A stretch of DNA of 64,000 nucleotides, from contig NZ_JARXHX010000012.1 in NCBI RefSeq assembly GCF_031127835.1, positions 1 through 64,000 of the forward strand. The letters run 5' to 3'. Made by a program: the position numbers and the translations under genes. The notes beneath the pieces were generated by a model. It did no database searches. It was not told where the DNA came from and saw nothing but the letters and a program-made list of their open reading frames with translations. The stretch comes from Pelagicoccus sp. SDUM812002. GTDB taxonomy: Bacteria; Verrucomicrobiota; Verrucomicrobiia; Opitutales; Opitutaceae. Positions 25,388 to 34,949 of the stretch are shown here, one piece after another. Positions within the stretch are counted from its first letter, which is position 1, and every line of letters starts with the position of its first letter.

Positions 25388-27901
25388 ATGAGCAAAGAAA
25401 ACGTCATCGTCATTGGAAACGGCATGGTGGGCTGCAAGTTCCTAGCTGCCATGCTTCAAAAGGATACCGAGCAGCGATTTAATTTGATCACTTTCTGCGA
25501 GGAGCCGCGCCCTGCTTACGATCGAGTCCACCTCTCAGAATATTTTTCAGGCAAGACTTCCGACGACCTTACGCTGCAGCCGATCGACTGGTACACCGAC
25601 AACGGGATCACCATCCACCTCGAAGACAAAGCTGTCGAAATCGATCGAGAATCTAAGGTCGTGCGTTCGGCCAAAGGCATCGAGGTCAGATACGACACGC
25701 TAGTGCTCGCAACGGGATCCTCACCTTTCGTACCTCCCGTCCCTGGGATCGAAAAGGAAGGCGTGTTCGTATACCGTACTATCGAAGACCTAGAGGGCAT
25801 GATGGAGCATGCCAAGGTTGCCAGCAAAGCCGCTGTCATCGGCGGAGGACTGCTCGGACTTGAAGCTGCCAAAGCGACACAAGACCTAGGCCTCGAATCG
25901 CACGTCGTCGAATTCGCATCCCGACTCATGCCCCGTCAAGTCGACGATGCGGGAGGCGCAACCCTCAAAGATATCATTGAGTCCCGCGGACTCACCGTAC
26001 ACCTCAACAAGGCAACCACGGAGATCCTGGGCGACGAAAAGGTTAGCGGGATGAGCTTCAAGGACGGCTCGACCCTCGACGTCGATATGATCGTCGTTTC
26101 CGCGGGCATTCGCCCGCGGGACGAGCTTGCGCGCAAATGCGGGCTAGAGGTGGGTCCACGCGGTGGCGTCGTAGTTAACGAGCAATTACGAACGAGCGAT
26201 CCTTCCGTTTTCGCCATCGGGGAAGTAGCCCTCTACAATAATATCATATATGGCCTCGTTGCCCCTGGCTACAACATGGCAGACATCGTAGCGACTCAGA
26301 TCACCGGCGGTGACGCGAAATTCATCGGTGCGGACATGTCTACCAAGCTCAAGCTGATCGGCACCGACGTCGCAAGCTTTGGTAACATCGAGGCAAACGA
26401 ACCGCATCAAAACATCGTCCTGACCGACCCCATCAAAGGCACCTACAAGCGCCTCATCACGAGTCAGGATGGCAAGCGACTTATCGGTGGCATCCTCATC
26501 GGCGATGCCGACGCTTACGGGACCCTCCTACAGATGACCCTAAATGAAATCGAGCTTCCGGAGGATCCCATTCAGCTAATCCTTCCCGCCGACTCTGGAT
26601 CCACTCCTGCTTTCGGTCCCGCTGCCTTACCCGACTCCGCCCAAATTTGCTCCTGCGAAAACGTGAGCAAAGGAGACATTTGCTCCGCCATCGAAAGCGG
26701 AGCCACAACCTTGCCCGCCCTCAAGAAGTGCACGAAAGCCGGCACCGGTTGCGGCGGCTGCGTTCCTCTCGTTACTAACTTACTCAACCACACCCTCAAA
26801 GAGCTCGGCCAAGAGATCAATACCGACCTTTGCGAGCACTTCAGCCATACCCGCCAAGGCCTTTACGAAATCGTTCGCGCCACCGGTATCAACACTTTCG
26901 ATACTCTTCTCGAGGAACATGGCAACGGCGGCAATGGCTGCGAGATCTGCAAACCTGCAGTCGGATCGATCCTTGCCAGCATTCACAACGACAAGGTTAT
27001 CGCGCCCCGCAACCGCAAGCTGCAAGACACCAACGACCGATTCCTCGCCAATATCCAAAAGGATGGCACCTACTCAGTCGTGCCGCGCATCCCAGGCGGA
27101 GAGATAACCCCCGACAAACTTATCGTAATCGGAGAAGTAGCCAAAGAGTACGGGCTGTACACCAAAATAACCGGAGGCCAACGCATCGACCTCTTCGGAG
27201 CTAAGGTCAATGACCTGCCCGCTATCTGGCAAAAGCTCATCGACGCGGGATTCGAGAGCGGCCACGCCTACGGAAAAGCCCTGCGCACCGTTAAGTCCTG
27301 CGTGGGCTCTACCTGGTGCCGCTTCGGAGTTCAAGATTCCACGAGCCTCGCCATTGAAGTCGAGAATCGCTACAAAGGAATCCGTGCGCCGCACAAGATC
27401 AAATCTGCGGTCAGCGGTTGCACCCGAGAATGCGCCGAAGCTCAGAGCAAGGACTTCGGTATCATCACCACTGAAAAAGGATGGAACCTCTACCTCGGCG
27501 GAAACGGTGGCATGAAACCGCGCCACGCTGACCTCTTCGCATCGGACCTCGATAAGGAGACGCTTATCACGTACATCGATCGCTACCTGATGTTTTACAT
27601 CAAGACCGCGGACAAGCTGCAACGCACTTCCGTCTGGCTCGACTCCCTCCAAGGCGGCATCGAGCATTTGCGGGATGTCATTATTAAGGATTCACTCGGC
27701 ATCTGCGAAGAGCTAGACCAGCAGATGCAACACCTAGTCGACACCTATCATTGCGAGTGGAAGGACGCCATCGAAGACCCCGAAAAGCTCAAGCGCTTCC
27801 GCCACTTCGGCAACAGCGAAGAGAGCGATCCCACCATCAGGCACAGCCTCGAACGCGAGCAGATACGCCCCGCCAATGAGGAAGAGCTGGCAAAACTGTA
27901 A
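25388..27901 (+). CDS. nirB: NADH-dependent nitrite reductase, large subunit
   Basis: An 837-residue NirB. Order of domains: FAD/NADH oxidoreductase (1-~315; VIGNGMVGCKFL, LATGSSPFVPPVPG, AVIGGGLLGLEAA), BFD-like [2Fe-2S] (~418-465; ICSCENVSKGDICSAIESG, TKAGTGCGGCVP), a second cysteine motif NGCEICKPAVGS, then the siroheme/[4Fe-4S] reductase (CVGSTWCRFGVQDS and SGCTRECAEAQSKDFG). Typical AIGECA is AIGEVA here. It reduces nitrite to ammonium in the cytoplasm with NADH. Divergent from the nasA operon and followed by nirD after 19 bases. Confidence 0.95.
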   Translation: MSKENVIVIGNGMVGCKFLAAMLQKDTEQRFNLITFCEEPRPAYDRVHLSEYFSGKTSDDLTLQPIDWYTDNGITIHLEDKAVEIDRESKVVRSAKGIEVRYDTLVLATGSSPFVPPVPGIEKEGVFVYRTIEDLEGMMEHAKVASKAAVIGGGLLGLEAAKATQDLGLESHVVEFASRLMPRQVDDAGGATLKDIIESRGLTVHLNKATTEILGDEKVSGMSFKDGSTLDVDMIVVSAGIRPRDELARKCGLEVGPRGGVVVNEQLRTSDPSVFAIGEVALYNNIIYGLVAPGYNMADIVATQITGGDAKFIGADMSTKLKLIGTDVASFGNIEANEPHQNIVLTDPIKGTYKRLITSQDGKRLIGGILIGDADAYGTLLQMTLNEIELPEDPIQLILPADSGSTPAFGPAALPDSAQICSCENVSKGDICSAIESGATTLPALKKCTKAGTGCGGCVPLVTNLLNHTLKELGQEINTDLCEHFSHTRQGLYEIVRATGINTFDTLLEEHGNGGNGCEICKPAVGSILASIHNDKVIAPRNRKLQDTNDRFLANIQKDGTYSVVPRIPGGEITPDKLIVIGEVAKEYGLYTKITGGQRIDLFGAKVNDLPAIWQKLIDAGFESGHAYGKALRTVKSCVGSTWCRFGVQDSTSLAIEVENRYKGIRAPHKIKSAVSGCTRECAEAQSKDFGIITTEKGWNLYLGGNGGMKPRHADLFASDLDKETLITYIDRYLMFYIKTADKLQRTSVWLDSLQGGIEHLRDVIIKDSLGICEELDQQMQHLVDTYHCEWKDAIEDPEKLKRFRHFGNSEESDPTIRHSLEREQIRPANEEELAKL

Positions 27902-27920
27902 CAATATTTCCACTACACTT

Positions 27921-28271
27921 ATGTCTGAAAACGCTTCTCAAAACCTCTGGACTGTAATCGGGAAAAGCGAGGAATTCGCCTCCGACCTCGGCGTCTGTAT
28001 CAAGATAGAAGACGAGCAGATCGCTATCTTCAAACTCGCTGGCGAGAAGGAGTGGTACGCCACCCAGAACCTTTGTCCGCACAACAAGCGAATGGTGCTC
28101 TCGCGTGGACTCACAGGCGATCTCAACGGCGAACCCAAGATCACCTGCCCCCTACACAAACGTTCCTTTTCAGTCAATAGCGGCGAATGCCTGACCGACA
28201 GCGACACCGGTTGCCTCAAGACCTACCCCATCAAGGAAGACGACGGCAAGTTGCTGATTCAATTTTCGTGA
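27921..28271 (+). CDS. nirD: Nitrite reductase small subunit (Rieske-fold)
   Basis: A 116-residue NirD starting MSENASQNLWTVIG. It has the Rieske fold with both ligand pairs present, LCPHNKR and TCPLHKRSF, so unlike the E. coli protein, which lacks them, it could hold a [2Fe-2S] cluster. IAIFKLAGEKEWYATQN and CLKTYPIKEDDGKLLI are standard strands of the family. Start taken at the ATG 19 bases after nirB; the earlier in-frame ATG lies inside nirB. Confidence 0.92.
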   Translation: MSENASQNLWTVIGKSEEFASDLGVCIKIEDEQIAIFKLAGEKEWYATQNLCPHNKRMVLSRGLTGDLNGEPKITCPLHKRSFSVNSGECLTDSDTGCLKTYPIKEDDGKLLIQFS

Positions 28272-28391
28272 CTTGGGTTTTATTAAAGGCAACAGGTCGC
28301 TTCCAAAGTTATAATATGTTGATGGAACGCGTCCTCAGAAACGCTTCAACAAGCTTGTATTCTCTTTTTATATACATAACCGCTCCCCCCA

Positions 28392-28424
28392 TAAAAATGC
28401 CCGACAGTCGAAGGACTGCCGGGC
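28392..28424 (-). terminator. Terminator after the VPDSG-CTERM gene
   Basis: Minus-strand stem GCCCGGCAGTC/GACTGTCGGGC with a CTTC loop followed by ATTTTTAT. It ends the gene at 28449-29009. No plus-strand T-run is present, so it does not serve nirBD. Confidence 0.88.
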
Positions 28425-28448
28425 GCAAGTGGATGGTTCTTAAGCTGC

Positions 28449-29009
28449 TTATCGACGGTTCAGGAACGAATTTCGCTTGGCGAAGGCCAACCCAATGATT
28501 CCCAAAGCAAGGAGCAACGAGGAGCTTCCACTGTCTGGCACGGTCATTGGCTTATTCATCGCCTGATAAGCTGCAGCCGTTTCGGACATACCGATAAACT
28601 TCCAATCCCATGTGCTGGGATGAGCTGTAGCTCCCGGCGCTATTTCTCCCCAACCGTAAAACGTCTCTCCGGTAGAGACCGTGAAACTGGATTGGGCTGG
28701 GAAATCTTCGAGCGACCTGAAGGTATTCGCCAAAACGTCCGTTGCGATCTCTGGCCAGGGAGCTGGAAGGTTCCGCCCCGTTATCAATGCAGTTTCTGCT
28801 GCAATCGGAGCGATTTCATACATGATGACCTCTATGGACCAAGTACCGCTTGGAGACGTCTCGGTATGGTCCGACATGGTTCCCGATCCACTGACCTCCA
28901 CATGAAAAGCGGTTAGTGAATCCTCTACCCAGTCGACGTTCAAGGCATTGAGAGACAAGCTCAGCGAGGCGGCTAACAGCACCGCCACTAGTGTTTTTAT
29001 TTTAATCAT
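28449..29009 (-). CDS. VPDSG-CTERM sorting-signal protein
   Basis: A 186-residue exported protein starting MIKIKTLVAVLLAASLSL. The C-terminus is VPDSGSSSLLLALGIIGLAF followed by AKRNSFLNRR: the VPDSG motif, a membrane helix and a basic tail, which is the VPDSG-CTERM sorting signal related to PEP-CTERM and handled by an exosortase. The middle part (WSIEVIMYEIAPIAAET, FYGWGEIAPGATAHPSTWDWKF) is of unknown function and probably surface-exposed. The gene stands alone between nirBD and the TonB operon. Confidence 0.85.
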   Translation of the reverse strand: MIKIKTLVAVLLAASLSLSLNALNVDWVEDSLTAFHVEVSGSGTMSDHTETSPSGTWSIEVIMYEIAPIAAETALITGRNLPAPWPEIATDVLANTFRSLEDFPAQSSFTVSTGETFYGWGEIAPGATAHPSTWDWKFIGMSETAAAYQAMNKPMTVPDSGSSSLLLALGIIGLAFAKRNSFLNRR

Positions 29010-29373
29010 AACAAGAGTTGGTTGTTTTATTTTCAGGCAGGACTCTCGAACAAACACGGCGTTCGAAAGAAGCCGAATCCCTAAGGTCTCGAGAAGAAAC
29101 TAGCGAGATGATAACACTCCGACCTGGTGCTATCTCTGGTTCACTAAATTGTCTCCCGAACTACCAACCCGCCAGGCACTGAGAAACCGAACGAGGGAAC
29201 CCTATAGCGAGCGACGAACAATCTTCGCGACGTCCGAAACAAGGCTAAAAACTCGGTTTCGCGACTTCACCATCAAGTTAAGCTGACAAACTTAATTCCT
29301 CGTACTGTAAGATGAGGATAACGTTGCCGATTACCGGCTGAAGTCGTACGCACTAATCTACCCCTAAACCATT
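29010..29373. other. Intergenic region ahead of the TonB operon
   Basis: About 360 bases separating the divergent VPDSG-CTERM gene and the 29374 operon. It should hold both promoters. I see no convincing -35/-10 pair, repeat or RNA gene. Confidence 0.4.
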
Positions 29374-31134
29374 ATGCCTCAGTTAACGACCACTCGATCT
29401 CCTTTGCGTTCGATACTATTCGTCGCTGCCTACCTGCTTCAGGCAATCCTTGTCGAAGGCCAAGACGCTTCCGACGGCAAGTTCCTGCGGAGCACGCGAG
29501 ATAAGCTTCAGGGTGACTACGACGACACCGACAGCTTCAACCTCGGGAAACGGATCGAAGCTGCCCAACGTATTGCCGAGCGGGACCAGAGCCCGAAATC
29601 GCAAAAACAATTATCGAGGTTGATCGAACAGCGCGCCCTGATCATGGCGACCTTGGACCGCGCGTCCCAATCGTCAGCCCCTCTTAAAGAACGACTGCTC
29701 AGCCTCGAACCGTTTTCAAAATACATCTCGGCCGATCCTGAGCTCCGAAAAGCGGCCCAAGAGTCTCGACTGATTTTCGATCTCTCAAAATCCGTCAGGA
29801 TCGCCTCAGAAAACGGAGACCTCGAACACCTTGAAGCATCCCTCGCCGGCCTACCAAGGTCCGGCCTCTCGAGCGTATTCAATTCTCAACTTCAAAACGC
29901 GTTACGGAATGGAATCCTCAAACGTATCAAAGTCTCCACTGGAGGCGCTGAGCACGAATCGGTATCTCCAAACGTAGCGACTGACATCATCCTCAAGCGC
30001 CTACTCGGCTTACCCAACGAGAAGTTGAAATTTGCCCTGCATCTGACCGGAGAAAACCCAGCTGCTGCATCGCTCTTCCAAAACGCCCTGAAACGAGCTT
30101 GGGGCGAAAATTTCGAACTTCAATTTCAGGAATCGTCTTCCACCGTGACGGATGCTGCTCTCTCTGGTAAGATCGAATTGAGCCCTTTGGTAGAAAACCT
30201 CAGAAGCCAGGATAAGAATATCGCCTCCAAAATCCCAGGTCGTGTAAAGGCGGTCGAAAATCCCGCGTTCAACAAGCTACTCACCCTCTACGAGAATGCT
30301 GATAGAACATACCAAGAAAGCATCGAGCAATACTACGACCAAGATTACAGGCGATTTATGGAGGAACGCTCATCCATAGAAGACCGAACCAAATTAGAGC
30401 TGATCGAAGAGGCGCGAAAAGGTGACCCCGAGCTGCAAGAACTAGAGATTGTATATTCGCAGCAATCCCAAGCTCAAATTGAGTACGACTTATACAAGGA
30501 ATCGCACCTCCGAAACCTTGAACTCCCAGAACTCCCCGAAGCCCCGCATGAGAGACTCCTTAACGACTTGGCGAAAACACCGCCAATCATCGAGGAGACC
30601 ACCGAAGACGAGGCCTACGAATACGTTCACCGCTCGATTTCGCTCGAACTAAAAACAGAAGCCTACTTAAAATTGGATACAAACGTCTCCAGCACACCAG
30701 TAGAACGCCGGCCCAACCTAGAGCATGATAACAGCTGGTTCGAAACGCTAGGTGTCCACCCTCGGGACAAAACTCCCCCAGCAGGTAATTACTCGGAAGC
30801 CGAGAAAGAAACAGCTCGCAAGCTTTTCCTGCTGAGCTTCAGCGCGGATTGTTCCAAGCAAATGAGGTCTGCCCTGAGCGAACTCGCGCAATCCATTTGG
30901 CAAAAAGGTCAAACGCAGAGCGACGCTCAGCTTTCGGCCTTCGGCTTAGCAATTCAGCTCTCCCAGCAACATTCTAGAACCACTCAGCTGGAGCTGGAGC
31001 AACTCATCGAACTTAGCAAGACACTGGCCCCTCTCGACGCAGCAACTCCCGAGGACCTGAATACACTCGTCGTTAGATTCGCTGAACCTCTCGTTCAATG
31101 GAACGAAGCCCTCGCTCCAAACAAACAGATATAG
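29374..31134 (+). CDS. Exported helical protein, first gene of the TonB operon
   Basis: A 586-residue protein with a signal peptide (ILFVAAYLLQAILVEGQ). The rest is charged and helical with Gln/Glu-rich coiled-coil-like stretches (EQYYDQDYRRFMEERSSIED, YSQQSQAQIEYDLYKESHLR). I recognise no domain. It is followed after 12 bases by the DUF3450-like gene and then ExbB/ExbD/TonB genes, so it very likely belongs to the same periplasmic energy-transduction machine. This gene is not part of the TonB2-type operons I know. Confidence 0.75.
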   Translation: MPQLTTTRSPLRSILFVAAYLLQAILVEGQDASDGKFLRSTRDKLQGDYDDTDSFNLGKRIEAAQRIAERDQSPKSQKQLSRLIEQRALIMATLDRASQSSAPLKERLLSLEPFSKYISADPELRKAAQESRLIFDLSKSVRIASENGDLEHLEASLAGLPRSGLSSVFNSQLQNALRNGILKRIKVSTGGAEHESVSPNVATDIILKRLLGLPNEKLKFALHLTGENPAAASLFQNALKRAWGENFELQFQESSSTVTDAALSGKIELSPLVENLRSQDKNIASKIPGRVKAVENPAFNKLLTLYENADRTYQESIEQYYDQDYRRFMEERSSIEDRTKLELIEEARKGDPELQELEIVYSQQSQAQIEYDLYKESHLRNLELPELPEAPHERLLNDLAKTPPIIEETTEDEAYEYVHRSISLELKTEAYLKLDTNVSSTPVERRPNLEHDNSWFETLGVHPRDKTPPAGNYSEAEKETARKLFLLSFSADCSKQMRSALSELAQSIWQKGQTQSDAQLSAFGLAIQLSQQHSRTTQLELEQLIELSKTLAPLDAATPEDLNTLVVRFAEPLVQWNEALAPNKQI

Positions 31135-31146
31135 CAACGACACTAA

Positions 31147-31938
31147 ATGCGAAGAATATACACCGCTCCAACACTCTTCCTCAAAGCGTTCGCACTATCA
31201 ACAATCCTTCCTTTCGGCCTCACCGCTCAAACAGCCCTGGAGAAGGCGAAGACGACCCCCCTTCAAACAATTGAGCTCTACTCGAAAGCAGTTCAAGAGA
31301 AGGCGAAATGGCAGTCAGTCCGGGAAATCCTCGAGCACAGTCTGATCGTACTGGAGGCGACGGTCTCCGAACTTGGTCGCCAGATCGAAGAAAGCGACGC
31401 AGACGCAGCGAACGCTGAAAGTGAGTTTAACAAACTCGAGTCCGAGCTCACGGATATAGAGGAAGGCTACCAACTCATTATCAATCAAATCGATCGTTTG
31501 CAGACAGCGACTCTCGAACTCGCGCGCTACGCCCCGCCAACCCTTGCCGCCAAAGTTTCCAGCAGCATAGCAAACCTAGAAGCGCCAGAAGCGTCTCAAG
31601 ACATTTCTCTCAGAATACAATCCCTGGCGAGCATTCTCATAAACCTCAACCAGTTCAATAAGCAGTACACCGATATCCGGACACTGCACACGTTCGGACA
31701 ACAGAACACCCAAGAGGTCAGAATCCTCTACGCAGGTCTCGCTCAAGCTTTTGCCCTCAACGGGGACTCCTCTAAAGCATGGGTCCTCACGCCTGCGCCG
31801 GACCATTGGGTATGGCAGGAGGCGCCTGAGGCCACTCAAGAAATAGCGGCAGCCTTTAAGGTACTCGACAAGGAACTTCCACCACAACTGACCTCACTTC
31901 CTGTAAACCTGACCGAAATTGCCCTTCCCAACAAATGA
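31147..31938 (+). CDS. DUF3450-like periplasmic coiled-coil protein
   Basis: A 263-residue exported protein (signal peptide ending GLTAQ). Residues ~45-125 are a long heptad-rich coiled coil (LEATVSELGRQIEESDADAA, EFNKLESELTDIEEGYQLI), then a helical body ending GDSSKAWVLTPAPDHWVW. Length, coiled coil, the late W-x-L/W-x region and the position before an ExbB-type gene match DUF3450 proteins of TonB2 operons, where they are thought to sit in the periplasm with the ExbB-like partner. Its stop overlaps the next start by 4 bases. Confidence 0.75.
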   Translation: MRRIYTAPTLFLKAFALSTILPFGLTAQTALEKAKTTPLQTIELYSKAVQEKAKWQSVREILEHSLIVLEATVSELGRQIEESDADAANAESEFNKLESELTDIEEGYQLIINQIDRLQTATLELARYAPPTLAAKVSSSIANLEAPEASQDISLRIQSLASILINLNQFNKQYTDIRTLHTFGQQNTQEVRILYAGLAQAFALNGDSSKAWVLTPAPDHWVWQEAPEATQEIAAAFKVLDKELPPQLTSLPVNLTEIALPNK

Positions 31939-33350
31939 GAATTCCGTTCAGCAGCCCTCTCCGTTTCTTAGCCCTAGCCAGTCTCCTACCCCTTCTTCAC
32001 TCTCAATCCGACGTATCCATCGGAGGCATTGAATCAGCCATTCCTGAGCTTGAGACAGAGCTGAGTGAAGCGGTCGGCAACTACAATAGGGTCATCGAAG
32101 AAATCGAAAAAGAGAAACTCGATTTAGTGCGAAAGACGAATGCCCTAGACCAACTTGTGCTCGAGAGAAAAGAAGCGCTACGCGAGCGGCAACTAGCAGC
32201 CTCCTTAAAAGCGCAGGCGCAGAATACGGCACGCGAACAACTGGATGCCCTAAAGGGACAATCCAGTTACATCGATGGTGTTCTACGCGACTTCACAAAC
32301 AATTTTCTGACGCGAATCGACTTCACCGAATATCAAATCTTCCTACAGCGGATTACCGATATAAACGAAAAGACTCGGATCGAAAGCGTGCCCTACGACA
32401 CGAAAATCACCGAGCAACTCAAAGCCATCGAAATGACGATCGATCAACTGGAGAACGCGATCGGTGGCTACCAGTTCCGAGGGAACGCGCTCTCTCCTAC
32501 TGGCACGCTTTTGACCGGCTCAATCACGAGAGTCGGCCCCAGTTCATACTTCACCGCGGAGGACACAGGACAAAGCGGCATCCTCACTCCAAACATTGGC
32601 ACCATCGAACCGAAAATCGTTTCAATATCCGCAACGAGCGATCTCGACATAGCCAGCGTCACTGGAGCCCAGCAAGGCCGGCTACCGGTCGACATAAGCA
32701 CGAACGCCTTAAAGCTAAACCGCGAGCGCGGCACCCTCCTCGAACACATTCAGAAAGGAGGTTGGGTCGGTTACGTGATCCTAACTCTAGGAACGCTTTC
32801 AACGCTCCTGGTCATAGTGAAATTCCTCAGCATTAAGAGCGAAAATCCGACGGCTCCCACGAACCTTAAGCAAATCATAAAAGAGGCGAAGCTCGGACAC
32901 CCGGAATCTGCGAACAAACTGCTTTCCACTAAAAGTAAAAGCGTGCGGCGACTTATCGCTAACGGAATTGAAAACATCAACGAATCGACCGACATGCTTG
33001 AGGAGTGCCTCCTATCGAACGTGCTCGACTACAAGCTCAAGCTCGAACGCTTCGTGCCCCTCCTCGCTCTAACGGCAGCGACCGCGCCTCTCCTTGGACT
33101 GCTCGGGACCGTCGTCGGTATGATCAAGACCTTTACCCTTATAACCGTATTCGGCACCGGCGATGCGAGCTCGCTTAGCAGCGGAATATCCGAGGCCCTC
33201 GTCACGACCGAGCTCGGTCTCGTGATTGCGGTACCCGCGCTTATATTTCACGGACTCGTCATTCACATGATACAAAGTCGAACCACCGCGATGGAGCGGA
33301 TAACCTTCGAAGTCATCAAGGAGTCCAGTCGCAGCCTAGGAGTGAAGTGA
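31935..33350 (+). CDS. MotA/TolQ/ExbB proton channel with periplasmic coiled coil (TtpC-like)
   Basis: A 471-residue protein. After a signal sequence, residues ~25-105 form a coiled coil (ELETELSEAVGNYNRVIEEI), a beta-rich linker follows, then three membrane helices: GYVILTLGTLSTLLVIVKFL (~275), RFVPLLALTAATAPLLGLLGTVVGMI (~375) and SEALVTTELGLVIAVPALIFHGLV (~425). The last two hold the conserved TolQ/ExbB proton-channel core. It corresponds to the large ExbB-like TtpC of TonB2 systems. Overlaps both neighbours by 4 bases, so tightly coupled. Confidence 0.88.
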   Translation: MRIPFSSPLRFLALASLLPLLHSQSDVSIGGIESAIPELETELSEAVGNYNRVIEEIEKEKLDLVRKTNALDQLVLERKEALRERQLAASLKAQAQNTAREQLDALKGQSSYIDGVLRDFTNNFLTRIDFTEYQIFLQRITDINEKTRIESVPYDTKITEQLKAIEMTIDQLENAIGGYQFRGNALSPTGTLLTGSITRVGPSSYFTAEDTGQSGILTPNIGTIEPKIVSISATSDLDIASVTGAQQGRLPVDISTNALKLNRERGTLLEHIQKGGWVGYVILTLGTLSTLLVIVKFLSIKSENPTAPTNLKQIIKEAKLGHPESANKLLSTKSKSVRRLIANGIENINESTDMLEECLLSNVLDYKLKLERFVPLLALTAATAPLLGLLGTVVGMIKTFTLITVFGTGDASSLSSGISEALVTTELGLVIAVPALIFHGLVIHMIQSRTTAMERITFEVIKESSRSLGVK

Positions 33351-33847
33351 AGGCATTGGAAACAACTTTCAACGAGCTGTTCGCCAACGGTGGATTACCG
33401 ATGGTCGGGCTGTTTGTGCTTTCGATCGCTCTCTACACATCCCTCTGTAGGTCCTTGCTAACCGTCACCAAAATTCGGAGACACCTCCGCAGCCATCCAC
33501 TGTCCAGTGAAGACCCGAGCACCCATTCGACAATGAGATCCAGTTTCCGCGCGAGGATTCACAAACGGCTTCGATTCTCACGAGTCCTCACGGTGGCTGC
33601 CCCGCTTCTAGGGCTTCTCGGAACCGTCATGGGTATGCTGAATACCTTCAACGTCCTCTCTCAAGAGAAGTCAGCCGACACCGCTACCTCGGTGGCAGAA
33701 GGCATTTCCATGGCCCTCGTCACCACTCAAGCGGGACTCATGGTCGCGCTGCCGGCCCTTTTTTTAACAGAGTGGATCAAGCAGCTCAGCAAACGTAGCG
33801 AGCGGATGTTCTTCGCTCAATCGAGCAAACCCTCTACCCTCACATGA
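33347..33847 (+). CDS. exbB: ExbB-type proton channel subunit
   Basis: A 166-residue ExbB/TolQ protein with a GTG start overlapping the previous stop (GTGA). Membrane helices: GGLPMVGLFVLSIALYTSL, VLTVAAPLLGLLGTVMGML and SMALVTTQAGLMVALPALFL, with the conserved Thr and small residues that line the proton path. It is the compact ExbB that pairs with ExbD at the inner membrane. Confidence 0.88.
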   Translation: MKALETTFNELFANGGLPMVGLFVLSIALYTSLCRSLLTVTKIRRHLRSHPLSSEDPSTHSTMRSSFRARIHKRLRFSRVLTVAAPLLGLLGTVMGMLNTFNVLSQEKSADTATSVAEGISMALVTTQAGLMVALPALFLTEWIKQLSKRSERMFFAQSSKPSTLT

Positions 33848-34248
33848 TCAAGGAGAAGCTTCGCGACGACCGCAACGAGCAGGTCGAAATCAATCTATCT
33901 CCAATGATCGATTGCATCTTTATCCTGCTGATATTCTTCATCCTCACCACGGTATTCGTTGAGGAGACCGGCATAAAGGTAAACAAGCCCAATGCCGCCA
34001 ACGCTGTGCTTCTGGAAAAGAACAGCGTTCTAATCGCTATCAACGAGCAAGACAAAGTCTACTACGGCGGTCACGAGATCGGAATATCCGGCGTTCGCCC
34101 CATCATCGAACAAGCGTTGAAGGACACTGAGTCGTCGGTCATCATTCACGCGGACCGCAATTCGACACACGACGTATTCAGCCAAATATACGGAGAGGCA
34201 AAGGCTGCCGGAGCCCAAAACGTGCAATTCTCGACCAAGAGCGACTAG
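33844..34248 (+). CDS. exbD: ExbD/TolR-family protein
   Basis: A 134-residue ExbD. A short cytoplasmic start (RNEQVEINLSPMIDCIFILL) contains the essential membrane Asp in PMIDCIF, followed by one membrane helix and a periplasmic domain with VLIAINEQDKVYYGG and VIIHADRNSTHDVFSQI. It transmits proton flow to TonB. Overlaps exbB by 4 bases. Confidence 0.92.
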   Translation: MIKEKLRDDRNEQVEINLSPMIDCIFILLIFFILTTVFVEETGIKVNKPNAANAVLLEKNSVLIAINEQDKVYYGGHEIGISGVRPIIEQALKDTESSVIIHADRNSTHDVFSQIYGEAKAAGAQNVQFSTKSD

Positions 34249-34254
34249 CAGCGA

Positions 34255-34944
34255 ATGGACCCCTTCGATCAGATTCTCGCAGACAATACGGGCCGATGGA
34301 AAGCTTACCTTTTCGGAGCGCTAGCGAGCGTCGCCATTTTCATTTCCATCATACTTACGCGACAGTTCGAGATACCTGTCGCCAAAACCATAGAAACTCA
34401 GATCTCCGAATTTTACCCGCCGCCGCCACCACCGCCGCCTAAAGCGACTCCGCCCGAGATCCAGGAAGCTTCGGAGATAGATTTTACGGTACCTATCGAC
34501 CCGACCCCCTTCGAGTTCAGTCTCGACTACTTGAAAGTACAAATCGGCCCGGAGTCGAAATCACTCGAAAGCATCTCATTCGATCTAGACCAATCGATTG
34601 AGCAGTTTCGCTCGAGCGGTCTCGATCGGATGCAAGTTTACGAAACCAAAGATGTGGACGAAGCGCCCGTGCCGATACGCAGATTCACCCCCAAGCTCCC
34701 CGCTGAATTCAAGTCGTTATCACTCAAGGCTATCGTCCAATATCGAGTTACAGAAGCTGGCACAGCCGAGAACATCACCATACTCGATACCAACATCCCC
34801 GAGATGAACGAATTTCTGATCAGTACCATAAAACGGTGGGGATTTAAACCCGCAATTAAAGACGGAAGCCCTGTTCAGTCCTGGGCTCGCCACCGCATAT
34901 CTATAGAAAACAAGGCCCGCCCCGACAGCCCGTTCGCTCCCTAA
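34255..34944 (+). CDS. tonB: Energy transducer TonB
   Basis: A 229-residue TonB. Cytoplasmic start, one membrane helix (~18-38), a short proline spacer with seven consecutive prolines (YPPPPPPPPKATPPE) and a C-terminal TonB domain: LSLKAIVQYRVTEAGTAENI and STIKRWGFKPAIKDG. The spacer is much shorter than in E. coli TonB, as in TonB2-type systems, where extra partners bridge the periplasm. It should energise outer-membrane receptors encoded elsewhere. Confidence 0.88.
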   Translation: MDPFDQILADNTGRWKAYLFGALASVAIFISIILTRQFEIPVAKTIETQISEFYPPPPPPPPKATPPEIQEASEIDFTVPIDPTPFEFSLDYLKVQIGPESKSLESISFDLDQSIEQFRSSGLDRMQVYETKDVDEAPVPIRRFTPKLPAEFKSLSLKAIVQYRVTEAGTAENITILDTNIPEMNEFLISTIKRWGFKPAIKDGSPVQSWARHRISIENKARPDSPFAP

Positions 34945-34949
34945 GACCA

